From Vigna angularis (taxonomy: Eukaryota; Streptophyta; Magnoliopsida; Fabales; Fabaceae): 64,000 nucleotides of DNA. Position 1 is the stretch's first letter. The number at the start of each line of letters is the position of its first letter. Under the pieces are notes generated by a model, which did no database searches, was not told the DNA's origin, and was given only the letters and a program-made list of their open reading frames with translations. Made by a program: the position numbers and the translations under genes. Shown here one piece after another: positions 35,524 through 47,385 of the stretch. The stretch spans positions 35,334,077 through 35,398,076 of the forward strand of contig NC_068973.1 of the NCBI RefSeq assembly GCF_016808095.1. Reading direction: 5' to 3'.

Positions 35524-36444
35524 ATGGAGGTTCTGGTGGGTCCCGCTTTCACCATCGACGTTCCGGCCGACGGAAACTCCTCAGAAGATCGGATCTTTCT
35601 TAATGGGTCACCAGAAAGTGACCGCTCGAACATCCGGATCTCGGGGCCACCCAAGTTCTTCACTGGCGAGTCGGAAACTTCGTCGTCGATCGGAAGCCCC
35701 GACGACAGTGACAACGAGGAGGAAGAAGTGCAGAGCAAGTTGAAGATACGAACTGGGTTGGGGTCTTTGGATGCCATGGAAGATTCTCTTCCCATCAAGT
35801 TAGTTCCTTTACTTTCGCTCTCTCGAAAGCCCTCTCGTTTGATTTGATTCCAGTAGACATCGAATGCTTTTTTTTCCCTGGGATTCTTTTTCTTTTGGGT
35901 TGTCTCCAATTAAAATATTTTATTTAAATTTTTTAGCTTTGGATTGTGGTATCTGATACGGGGATGTTTTGGGATTTTTGATAAGCGATGCAGGAGGGGA
36001 TTGTCTAGTCACTTTGATGGAAAATCGAAATCGTTCTCAGATCTGTTGCAAGTGAGTACTTTGAAGGAGTTGCAGAAGCAGGAGAGTCCTTTCAACAAGA
36101 GAAGAAGGGTTCTGATTGCATCAAAGTGGTCCAGAAGATCATCTTTCTATTCTTGGTCCAACCCACAGTCCATGCCTCTTTTGCCTGTGGATGAGGATTG
36201 TGATGACGATGATGACGACGAAGAGGAAGAAGAAAAGGCAAGGAAAGTTCCCTCTGCTTCCTCTTCTTCCTCTTCCTCCTTGGCTGAGGAAAAAAAACCA
36301 GAAGATCAAGTTCAGCTGCGACTCAACAGAGTACCAGAATCTTATGCTGCTCATATGAGGCTCAGACTTGGAAGCTTCAAGGCAAGAAGCTTTTCTCTTG
36401 CAGATCTGCAAGAGCACGATGACGAGGAAGAAGACGAAGATTAA
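35524..36444 (+). CDS. OXIDATIVE STRESS 3 (OXS3) family nuclear protein
   Basis: Two exons, 35524-35798 and 35994-36444, encode 241 residues. Joining them completes the family core: [11 protein letters not shown] at 53-63, then [20 protein letters not shown] (splice inside K92), then ESPFNKRRR ending at residue 130. K127-R130 looks like a nuclear localisation signal. After the core come an acidic run of Asp and Glu, a serine run, and a C-terminal block with [10 protein letters not shown] and an acidic tail. OXS3 relatives are nuclear, chromatin-associated proteins linked to heavy-metal and oxidative stress tolerance. The 166-codon frame starting at 35944 is intron read-through and should not be used as a gene model. 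A uORF and ACGT elements lie upstream. The closest Arabidopsis relatives, from memory, are AT2G24550/AT4G31510. Confidence 0.9.
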
Positions 36445-38020
36445 TTGACATTTAACATAGGCTGTTTTTTTTTTTTTTTCCTTTTTGCTGTTTTGGTTTA
36501 TTCTTTTGTTATTGTTGTTACTAAATAAAATTAAATAGTATGAAGTAAAAGTAACTGTGAAAAACAAAAACAAAAAAAGACTTGTGCTTCTCTTTTTGCT
36601 TTACGTTCAAAGAAGATGAATTTTGTTAAGGAATATACTGTGCATATCCTGTAGGTGTGTGGTAGGAAAGTAATGAAAGCATGTAGGTTCATATAATGAC
36701 AGAAGCAGCGAACTTTACTTTTGTGCGATGGCGTTTGTTTGTTTGGTTGGGAATATTGGGAAGAAGGAAAATTGGGTGAAACCATGGTCGCAGTCACTCG
36801 GTGAGGATTTGGAGCGTATCTTGAACAAATCTTATCCTATCCTTTAAACTATGAATAGTTGTACCGAAAAAGAATGAGTTTTTATTTAAAAATGGTATTT
36901 ATCTATGGGTTGCAAGTTGTGCAGTGTTGTTGTCTTTTCTTCAATGAGAAAGGAATTTGAAGTGTTTGATGTAGGTAGGGTAGGGTTTGTGATTTAGGTT
37001 TGTTGGTATGAGTAATATTTATGTATATCTTAACTTGACTTGCTTGCTTATTGGCTAAGAGTACAAGATGGCTAATGCTGACTTTTGAAGGAGAAGAGAG
37101 ATCTGTTATAGGATCCATTGGAATATCTGCCTTGGGTGTGTGGATGGGGAAGTGTGGGCCCCTTCTATTCTTCTCCGAAATGATAATGGCAAACAACATA
37201 GGATTCCATGTGTTTTATTTCTTTTAAACACTACTTATCTTTTAAACACAATTTATCTTAAACTTGTACTGTAGTATGGAAAAAATGTGTAATTTTTGGA
37301 GTTTTGATACAAGGGCAATTCCGTGTTGGAGTTGGTGTTTGAAGATTCCGATTTGGTTGAAGAGGTTGACAAGATGTTGGTGGAAGGGTTGCATCTTAGT
37401 CATCCTTGTTGATGCTGCAAGACTGGATGGAATATGATTTCTCACTCCCAACAAACATTTTTTTTTTCTTCTTTCCTGTTGTCATTTCTCCATCTTTATC
37501 TCCAACAATTAGTCAATGATTTTTTTGGTTCAAACATAATGTTTTCTTTAGTTTCTTAGAAAGAGAAGGGAGGAGAATTTATCCACAAAAATAAATATTA
37601 CATATTTTTCAATGATTTTACTATATAGTATAAGAAAATTAGGAGAGCTTGAGATTTTGGATTTAAGTATTCATACATTTTATATTTTACTGTTATTGTG
37701 TTTTTGTCTCATAATTTTATATCAAAAATCGTTTTAAATAAAACATGTCATATTGTAGATTGGGTGTTAGAGTATTAAGAGAACATTTTCTTAGTACAAG
37801 AGGATTGGAAATGACACACTGATATGTAAGTTATTGTATTTACTGTATATGTTGATTAAGAGTGTAACGGATAAGTGTTAAAAACATTTAAGTATGAAAC
37901 TTATTTCAAAATGAGTGTTTTCCTATTTTAACTTTTTCAGAGTTTTTGATAATACAACCAAGAAATTTGATAGTTTAAAAGAAGACTATCCCTTTTTAAT
38001 TAATTATATGTGTTAAAGTG

Positions 38021-38260
38021 ATAATTAACTATCCATTTTTATTGTTCAATCAAATTATAATGAATTGTTAGCTTTAAACCTTAGTTTTATATGATGTGAT
38101 CAATTAGATTAAATAATAACCGTCTATTTTTATTATTCAACTCTTTGAGAATAAGAGATTATAATGGAAAGTTAGACTTAAACCTTGTTTTTATATGATG
38201 CTATTAATTATATTAGATATTAATAATCCATTTTTATTCTTCAATCCTTTGACAAAACCA
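38021..38260. repeat. Degenerate tandem repeat, about 90-107 bp units
   Basis: Two full and one partial unit share CATTTTTATTxTTCAAT, a middle block TTAGxCTTAAACCTT and TTTTATATGATG. Identity between units is moderate. Confidence 0.6.
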
Positions 38261-40410
38261 AAAAACATGGTGTTTTTTTAATAAAATTTTCTAAAGAAAA
38301 CTTTTATATTTTGTACTAAAAATTTTCTAAAAAAAAACTTTTATATTTTGTATTAAAATAGTTTTTGATTAAGATGAGTAGATTTCTTAATAAACGATAA
38401 TTTTATTATATTTTTCTAGTTTTCTTTCTAATAAAATATGGAAAAAAAAAGTCATTAACATCTTCCATCTTATCTTTATTCATATAGGCCAATAGATAAT
38501 ATATTTATTTCTTTCATTGTTTTTGTCTATTGTATTCAATTTTCATTATGAATCCGGACACAACAACTCTGATAGAGCCATAAAATATTAAGGTTCTGCA
38601 GATAAAGATGCCTATGCCAAGACCTCACTTCCTAAGGAATTCAAAAACAAAAACAAAAATTTATCCTTCCAAATCAATGTTTTCATACTCTTAACTAAAA
38701 AGTATTCAATATATATATTTTTTATCTTTTTTCTTGATAATTCATGAGATGAAGCCTAACAAGACAACAACATAATATTCATCAAATCGTTTTTAAACTA
38801 ACCAAACAAATCATATAAATTCCAAAATAAAAAAATCATATTGAAAGTTAATTTACGTTTGCTTTCGAAATTCTTCCTAACAGTCTCACTCAAATGTAAA
38901 TACCAAGGTTTTTATGAACAATTGCAAACTCTAATAACTATAACTAATCCTTTTTAGACCAAAATGATTTGACTTGGACTTTTTCTTAAACAACTCCAAA
39001 CTAAACTAGGTCTATGCTATATAGTTTACACTCCACTTGTGTTTTTCTTATTTAGTATTGGGTTTCAAACAGTTATGTACTTAAGAAAAACTTAATTAAT
39101 GAAATGAATCTTAAACAATGTATGGTTATGCTCTGCATTATTTTTTAGCACTCACACAAAACGAGACTGTGATTTTTATATTGAGGAAACCCATTGAATC
39201 TATGTGAAAAATAGGTTGAAAGAGGATTGAATTCCAAGAGTATAAGACACGGAAATTTTGTAATAGCTTCATTTATAACTTATTGGTTCGCTCATCAAAA
39301 TAGTTAGGTAGAAAGAAAGTTGCATGTTAGTTCTTGGAAGACAAGGTATAATAGGTATTCATGGTTTATAAATTCTACTACTTTTTTTTAATGAATGATT
39401 TCAAAGTAAATTACCTAAAATTTTGTATTGTATGGGGATTTGTGCAAATGATGGAATTGTAATGAAATTATGCCACAGACACATAGTTTTGTTAACTGGT
39501 GTCTTTTAAAAAAATGAAAAAAATAGTTTTTACCATTAAAAAAAACACCAATTGAAAATTATACAATAATTATTTTCAATAAAAGAACTTTGCCCTAATA
39601 CGTGTAAAATATTACTTTTTAGTCTGTATTAGTGATATTCTCTTGTGTTATTACTGTTCTAATTTGTGCAAACACTTCATGACATCAACTTTTCTTATTT
39701 CATTTTCACATTTTAAAATCTTGGTCTAAAATGAAATAACCTTTAAAACAAAAACAAAAACTTTATTTGGTCAAACTGTGATATTGTATTTTGAGACACA
39801 CTTTCAAGCGTTTGAAATTGTCGGAATATCATCAAGAGAACCTCTTCTAACCTTCTTTAGATGAGTTATCATTTCATAAAAAAGAACTTAGTTTGGATTT
39901 GAAGATAGAATGACACAAATTTACTTTAAAAATTGCAAAAGAACAAAAGATAATGATAAAAAATTCAAAAACTATTTTATGTAATTTTCTTTATAATGAA
40001 GATTTAAACGAACATAATTATATAATATTTATATTTTTTATTTATCATAATGAAATAAAATAACTGATATAATATTATTAAAATAAATATTAAAAATTAT
40101 TTTATTAAATCATATCAATCACATCTATTATAAAATTTTCACTTTTAACCCTATCCACTTTTCCTTAATTTGAACATTCAAAGTTTTATTTGAGAAAAAG
40201 AAAATAATTAGACAAATAGTTTTAATTATGGAAAAACTTATAAAAATAAAGAAAAGATTATAATAAATATGATTAATTTTTTTGTTTCAGTTTACTTTAA
40301 TAATACTAATTTTTTATTTTATTATAGTAAATAAAAACATAAATATTAAAAAATACTAATGTGTCTCTATTTATGTATAAATCTTCCTTCTTATGATTAA
40401 AAACTATATA

Positions 40411-40640
40411 TTCAAATTTGATGATTATTTTTTCATTGTTTTGTATTTTTTTTTCCTTGTACTATACATTTGTTTACACATCCAAATACCCTATGAAAGT
40501 TAAAAAAATACTTTTTTATTTTATTTTCAAATTTGATGATTATTTTTTCATTGTTTTGTATTTTTTTTCTCCTTGTACTATAAATTTGTGTACACATCCA
40601 AATACCCTATGAAAGTTAAAAAAAAAAATACTTTTTTATT
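40411..40640. repeat. 115-bp tandem duplication
   Basis: Units begin TTCAAATTTGATGATTATTT at 40411 and 40526 and are almost identical, differing mainly in homopolymer length. Confidence 0.9.
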
Positions 40641-41312
40641 AGTAGCTCAAGTGATGGTTGTATTTTAAAAATGATGTACTTCAAATTCACATTCTTATAG
40701 TCTAATACCATTCATATAATATATACTTTTGTTTTAAAGGATTTATTGTTAGGAAAGATAATACTGAGTAAAGATCTCTTCTTTTTTTCCTTTTCAATTT
40801 ACATTATTTGAAAATAAAATTTATAGAAAAAAAACATAATTCACATGCAAAAAAGAAAAAATATAAAACATAATTTAAATAAAAAAAAACATAAAACATA
40901 ATTCCCATCCGAGGAATAAAAACACATATAATTATATGCTTCTCAAGGACATGGATAGATATTTTCACTTTCTTAATTTATTGTCAGTAATATCTAAATT
41001 TTGTCTGTTCTTAGCATGTTGGTATGTGTTGCTTTAATATATGCTAGCAAAGTTAAATCCTTTTATTAATTATAATATTGAAATTTATCATCATGAATGA
41101 ATTATCATAGTTACATATTATTTCGTTTAAAAATATACTTCAATCTCATCTAATTTTTGGTTTAACAGATTTTTCTCTCTCATTTTTACCCATTTCTACC
41201 AGTATTTTTGATTTCTTAATTTAATTTTAAAAATTTTTAAAAAATATTATTAACATTTTTTTCTAAGAAGAAATAAGGGAGAAGAAAGAAAAATTTATCA
41301 AACCATTATGGT

Positions 41313-43978
41313 ATGGGCCACGTATTAGATGTTACAATGCGTTACCTATCAGCTTGCGCCGTTCCATTACGCCTCTTCACTCCCTCCGGTTCGAACCTCG
41401 CTTTCTCAAATACCAGCTTTAGGGTTACGCATTCTATGTTAACTCGACCGAGTCAACTCATATCAATCTCAATGAGTCAACCCGCCGCTGATCTCAATGT
41501 TGTTGCCACAACCAAAGATGGACTGCAGCAGCCGGAAAATACAGATGTTGTGGTGCAGTACGTGGTGCTCCGGCGGGACCTGATTGACACTTGGCCGCTT
41601 GGGAGTGTGGTTACTCAAGGTTGCCATGCTTCTGTTTCGGTCGTCTGGTCCAACAAAGATGATCCTGACACAGTTGATTATTGCAGCCCTGACAAAATTG
41701 ATTCTATGCACAAAGTAAGGCTTATCTCTCTCAGTTATTGTTTGTTCGTCTTATAGTCTGATAAGTGAAAGTCAAACTCTAGATCACAATGTTCATGTTG
41801 TGTTGTCAAATTGAGCCTTCATAGTAAGTGAATTTGTTTATTCTTTGGACTTTTTGTTGTTGAATTGGGCAAACCTTGCTTGGTATGGTTCCTAAAGTTT
41901 GCGTTTTATCTGTTCCTAGTAATGCTTAAAACCCTAATCTATTGTAATGGCAGTGGGTTATTACTTGGAAGAAACTAGAGTAGTGAAAGAAAAACATGGA
42001 ATTTCAACCTTGTAACGGGATTTCACCTTATTTCTTGAGCTTTAGATAAAGCTAGACGTATGGTTGATATTGGCATTGGCTAAATTTTTAAATTGCTGAA
42101 ATTTGAGGTGTTGGAAGGAACCTTTCTTGAACTTATTTATAGGAACAGGTGAAATAGTGTTGACATAGATTCTTCAGAACATGTTGATTATGATGCTTTC
42201 AATTCATCAAGACAAAATAGAATCATGATAACTCTAATACTAGGCCATTAAATCTTTAACTTCTTCAACGTAATTAGCATTGTACTACCATGAATGTTAG
42301 TGACCATCTTCCCTTCCTTCTACATGATAAATCCAGTAAACTAAAGATCAACATCACTTGTAAGAGGCAAATAAGAAAAGAGAAATTCTATTTTCATTGA
42401 TTAAACAGTATATATATAAATAGTATCAATAGCCCACAAATTGAATGAAGAAAGTAACCCTTACCTGTAGCAGAAAACAATTTACTACATGTAAAAAAAA
42501 ATGGTTTTAATGAGAATTTTACTACTGTCGAAGTATGGATGGGAATAGAAAAGTCTCACATTCGGGTGATATTTCTAAACAAATAGAAATTAACACAAAA
42601 TGCATAAAAATCAAATCAACAAAATTATTCATTGGGATATATATGATTTTGAAAGTCAAAGGATTCTTTCTTTCTTGGTCTTGTAAAATAAACGACCAAA
42701 TTTTGTTGTTCTCTGTGAAAACATCCTAATAGTATTGAATGAATATCATAAGATTATTTTTAATCTTTAAAAATCTTCGTTGAATACTACATTTTTTTTT
42801 TAATTAAAGTCTTTTAAAATACTTTGAAATCCCAATTGAATACAACTTTTTTTGGATATTAGCATGCTGTGTTCGTTACGTGCTCTGTTTAGCTAGTCAT
42901 TGATAGTATGATAAAATCAGAAAAATTCCCAATCAATCAACTGCAAACTGCGTCTGTATTATGAGAAAAAATGTATACCGTTGCATTGTTCTTCATGATG
43001 GATGGAAATTTGTTCACTTCTTTGTTGAATTTACCTATGATTTGCTGAGGTTTGCCAAATAACAGCCTTTAGAACAATAGTTCAGCGTCTCTGTTTTATT
43101 TTTTATGTGAGCCCTAAAATATCAACCTCTAGATTTGCATGATTTTATGCTGTATTGTACAATATCGAGATTGCCATCCTTTGTGTAAATCGAGATTTTG
43201 AATATATCATGCTGGAATACTGAATTCCAGCATTTTGAGGTGTGATAACAATATATTAAAGTTGAAAGTACAAATATGCTCTTGACATTGCTGAAGTTTT
43301 GTAATTGTCAATATAGGATTTCATAATTTGTTCTTCATCATTTTTATGTTCAATTGACCATTAATGTTTCTGGACAGCAATTCTGGATTATCTGTGATAT
43401 TTTTGTGACATCAATTTTAGTTCAATTTTATCCACTTAACTATTTTTTATATCCTCTGTTTACCTTTGTAATAAATTTTGGAGAAGTTTACGTTGTTATT
43501 TTCGTAGATTCCATCCAAACTGTTTATTGCATTAATTTTATTTTGCATGAATATCTTTAAGTGGATATGCATTAATTAATTAGATTGCTGAAATTCCCAT
43601 CATTTTAAAGGTAATTTTGGAAAAACGATTCAAATTGTGGATAAGTTTACTAGTACTAATTAAATAAACCAAATTTCATATTCCCATCATCTAGAGGCAG
43701 TAGCATGTATATATGCATATGGTGTTTCTGATTTATTTTTGGGTATAGCTGAGCATCCAATTTATGGTTAAGTTGCCGCTGAAAATCATTTGTAGGTTAC
43801 ACTCGAAGTAAAGGGAGAAACCCAGATAAAAAACTTGTCTGAGAAGCTTACATCCGGTGGGATCATTCACAAACTGTGGATTGAACAACCTGAAAACATA
43901 CCTACATGCCTTGCCACAAAACCATACCCCAAGTCAATCGTATCTTCGTATTTTAAGAAGTTGAAACTCTGTAAGTGA
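41313..43978 (+). CDS. PTRHD1-type peptidyl-tRNA hydrolase II domain protein
   Basis: Exons 41313-41714 and 43796-43978, joined in phase 0 across a 2081-bp intron, encode 194 residues from the first in-frame ATG. The core reads VVQYVVLRRDLIDTWPLGSV, then SVVWSNKDDP, IDSMHK joined to VTLEVKGETQ, then HKLWIEQPENIPTCLATKPYP and the C-terminal KKLKLCK. This is the PTH2 fold seen in PTRHD1, related to enzymes that release peptidyl-tRNA. The N terminus (from M9, MRYLSACAVPLRL, rich in Arg, Ser and Leu, poor in acid) resembles an organelle transit peptide. A third in-frame ATG at 41472 (MSQPAADLN) would give a cytosolic form. An overlapping six-codon uORF starts at 41308. Which start is used is unknown. 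No nearby partner genes suggest a pathway. Confidence 0.9.
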
Positions 43979-45333
43979 TTTCATGTTTGATGGTTCTTCT
44001 ATTTTTACCTGTTGCTATAATTTGGTAGAAAATGTACTGAACTATGATTGATAATCAGGGAAATTATTTATTCTGTCTTCTCCCCTTGAAAATAACTTTA
44101 GAGCAAGTGTAGTGAATGTCACTAGGAATTCAAGCCCGATATCAATTTCTTTTAACTAATGGCCCGGGATGGGGGATGTTGTATCTTGATTTTTGAATGA
44201 ACCTTATCGTAAAAAATAAAAGAAGTTCATCATTTCTTCTGGCAAGTTAATTGGGGTTGTGCTTGTTTGCATACAGTAAAGAGAGGGTTTGGAGTTTCTT
44301 TTTTCTTGGGCTTACGCCCCAGTGATCTCCCAAAGAGTTATCCAGTTTGCATGAGTTATAGAATCCCTCTCTTATCTCAAATCAATGTAACTACATTAAC
44401 TGATGTCTCCCCTTTCAAATATTGTTTTCTTCTGTGTACTAATATTTTAAAAATGACCATTGAAGCTCATTGATTCATTAACTTAACTATCCCTGAAACA
44501 GACTTAAACTCTTAATTATAAAATTTTAAGATTTTTAACAAGGTTTAGTTAAAGAAAATTTAAAATTCACATAAAAGATCGGCAAAATAATTGCTTTCTT
44601 CTCTTATGTTAGTTTCAGATTTCAATTTGTACCTTATCCGTATTTTGTAACAAATCAGTAGTGATTAGCATATTTCCAAAAACTATGCAATTTCATTACA
44701 AATGTATATTGGCATGCCTGTTAAATGTGCAGCATGATGTAAAAATTATTAAATCTGGTGCCTTGTTTATGAATATGAAGTTTAGTCCCTTATTTTATTT
44801 TATAGCTGTAAAATCCATTGTTAGTAGCTTTTACAAGTTTTTAAGATTGTGACAAAAGGTTACTTAGCTCCCTAATTAAGTGTTTATAGTCAGTCACTCT
44901 TGCTAAAAGAGATAGACTACTATTTTTACATATAAAAAGCATTCAAATTGGACTGTCTTCTTTCTTTAAAGTTTACTAGGGTTCTTGAATTTAGTGTTTA
45001 TTTCCCATTTACTTTTGTTCTAAACAAAATTGGATTGTTCTACTGACTTTAGGTTCACTGAAATGTTTGAATGTAAAGAAGTATCCCACAATTAATTAAT
45101 GATCTCGAAAGTCGAAAATCGCAGAACATGGAAGAACTGTGAGTGAAAGGAAAAGGTGTGGACTGAGAGTAGATAAAAACTTAGATTTCAGAAACCATTA
45201 AGTCATCTCATCAGGTTCAAATATTTCACAGGAAAAGTAATATACATGGATACAAAAACTATGGCATATTATCTGGTACCTACCAAACCCTAAAGTAGAA
45301 AATAAAATCCCTACAAATTCATCGTAAAAAGGC

Positions 45334-45336
<3 letters not shown>
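43979..45336. other. AT-rich intergenic DNA
   Basis: It holds the 3' UTR of the PTRHD1-type gene and the probable 3' region of the convergent zinc-ribbon gene. No gene is visible between them; frames at 44267-44473 and 44661-44852 lack recognisable features. Confidence 0.45.

Positions 45337-45425
<89 letters not shown>
45337..45425. repeat. Very long TA microsatellite abutting a stop codon
   Basis: About 45 uninterrupted TA units run directly up to the stop codon of the minus-strand zinc-ribbon gene, so they lie at the start of its 3' UTR. Confidence 0.93.
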
Positions 45426-45431
<6 letters not shown>

Positions 45432-45626
45432 GAGGACGAGTGGTCTGGTGCAGATGGTGCAGTAATACCTGCGTTTGGTTTTGAAGTATAGAGGCAGAAA
45501 ACAGAAATTCCATCGGGTCTCTACGTCCATAGCTTGAATCATCCCTCCGCAGTAAGGGCATGCACCAGGTGCTGGCTGTCTGGACAACACCTTCTCATCC
45601 TCTCCACACACAAACACTAAACACAT
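45426..45626 (-). CDS. Small conserved plant zinc-ribbon-like protein
   Basis: A 66-residue protein from ATG at 45626 to TAA at 45428-45426. It has two CxxC pairs, C23-P-Y-C26 in GACPYCGG and C56-T-I-C59 in YYCTIC, spaced like a single zinc ribbon, with a basic aromatic stretch LYFKTKRRYY between them. I recognise this as a conserved, uncharacterised plant family (start MCxVFVC, centre APGACPYCGGM); no biochemical role is known to me. The frame is complete, intronless and compact. Its 3' UTR begins with a long TA repeat. The plus-strand frame at 45625-45888 is over its promoter and is not a gene. Confidence 0.82.
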
Positions 45627-45866
45627 GATCTTCTCCTTAATCTCTTTCTCCCTTTGTTTTGTCGTGCAGCTTCTTATTCTCTACGACCTTGGATCCAACA
45701 CTGCAAGATATAATGATGTCTTCCAGTTAACGCTTCAGATTCTTAGCTCCAAACACCAAACAAACGCGTTTCGCACAATCCCTTTTACTTTTCTTATCAA
45801 TGGTTTTCTTCTCCGCGTCCTGTTATGCCCACACTTTCCTCGCGTCAACTCTTGTCCCTTTCTCTT

Positions 45867-45948
45867 ATTAATAACTTTTCCAAAATAATATTTCATTAAT
45901 AATTTTTCCAAAATAATATTTCATTAATAATTTTTCCAAAATAATATG
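45867..45948. repeat. 28-bp tandem repeat, three units
   Basis: Units of ATTAATAATTTTTCCAAAAT plus eight bases start at 45867, 45895 and 45923. Confidence 0.92.
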
Positions 45949-47385
45949 ATTATTATAAATCCTCAAAATATAACACTAATTTATATAGACTGGCTCACAG
46001 AATATTTATATAAAGGCCGACGTCTATTTATGCGGTCAAGTTGTTGGTAAAGCAGATTCTGAAGTGGTGCTAACTGCTCCACTGCTCCATCTATAAATTC
46101 TGGGATTTGCATCATAGACACGTATATCATATAATCTATTTAATCAGATACGGAAATGATTCTATATGTAAAATTATGTTATAGAATGGGTATCATAACT
46201 AATTAGGTTAAATAGATCATTACAAAGTTAACTCACCAAATTAGAAAAAATAATTGAAGGTTAGCTATTTTGGGTATCGTAACATACTGGGGTGGAATTT
46301 GACAAAGACATTCGACTTCGGATTGTAATGGGCCAAATTCGAAAAGTAGAAATCCACTATATTTTATTAACCAGTTTTTGAATTGTTTTGTTCACAAAAA
46401 CAAAAATGAGTATTAGATTCTATTTTGCGTGTTCACATCAATTTTGTATCTATCTGGGTTTGGGATATCTTGATTAACACGAAACTTATCAATTTCATGA
46501 ATAATTTTTAAACTAAGCAATCTGTGTGAAAAACTTTTATTCTATCAATACAATTTAATCTTATTTTATGATTTAGTCATTTTAGTATCTTGAATAATTT
46601 TAAATCTGTGTTCATGCACAGATTTGTTTATTTGTGTATTAAGATATTTTACAGTCTTACTTGATAACAGACATATTTTATCTATTTTACGTCATCTTTC
46701 TTCTTAGTTTTAGTAAAATAGTCAAAAGTTTTTTTTTAAGTCAAAAAAATATATAATTATTATTTATAAGTTGCACAATAAATTTAAATACTTAAAGTCC
46801 CATCGATCCAATCTAAATCAATCTATTTCTTATGAGATTGATTTTGGTTAGATTTGACAACAAGATTATGTGAACCTAATCCAATTAAATAATGAGATTA
46901 GTTAAACACTCTTATTATTTTCCATCACGTTCATCTTTAAAAAAAGGAAAAAGAAATCATCTGCATTCCTTTTGTTCTAACAAAGAAAAAATGAAAAACC
47001 TAATAAAGTAGGAGTTGCATATATCTTCCTATGGCCACAATCGGATCCTGTGGTGGAGAAAATAATATTCTTCCACTTGCTTGTTCCTTTTTTTTCTTCA
47101 TTGAAAATATATTTATTGAAGTGACAACTATGATAAAGAAAAATAAATGTATACTTTCTAATATAATATTATTGGTTTTAATATAAATAATTGTAGTAGC
47201 TGAGAACATGGTGACCACGATGATGCTTGAAGCTATGATTCATTCCCCATCACCGGAAGATGCAGTCACAAACATCTTGAATCCATGGACGAGAAAAAAA
47301 GTGAGTAAAATGAAACCATCATCGCTTAGCCTAATACAACAAAATTAGATTAGAAAGCAAAAACACAATACATGGTATACCCTTT
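45949..47385. other. AT-rich intergenic DNA
   Basis: No gene is supported. A 46-codon plus-strand ORF at 47208-47348 (starts MVTTMMLEAM) lies just beyond the 3' end of the F-box gene on the other strand; I could not recognise it. Confidence 0.45.

Larger units (their letters stand above)
36445..41312. other. Long AT-rich intergenic stretch
   Basis: The first part is the OXS3-like 3' UTR, with a run of T near 36462-36478. Beyond it I see no gene. Tandem repeats at 38021-38260 and 40411-40640 are listed separately, and a short duplicated AAACTTTTATATTTTGTA occurs at about 38298 and 38335. Minus-strand frames at 36531-37454 have no recognisable product. Confidence 0.45.

Noticed and set aside
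35944..36444. 166-codon frame beginning inside the OXS3-like intron
   Set aside because: A consensus acceptor at 35991-35993 joins the second exon to the first to restore the conserved PIKRGLSSHF core, so the upstream part is intron.
41398..41407. GGTTCGAACC, resembling a tRNA T-loop
   Set aside because: It lies within exon 1 of the PTRHD1-type gene and no acceptor stem, D-arm or anticodon arm can be drawn around it.
41715..41756. First-exon frame of the PTRHD1-type gene continuing to 41756
   Set aside because: The GTAAGG donor at 41715 and the exact continuation HK to VTLEVKG at 43796 show this tail is intron.
43209..43233. Perfect 10-bp hairpin in the PTRHD1-type intron
   Set aside because: The stem is far too short for a microRNA precursor and such palindromes are expected at this scale.
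47208..47348. 46-codon plus-strand ORF starting MVTTMMLEAM
   Set aside because: It is too short and unrecognised to support as a gene without transcripts or homologs.
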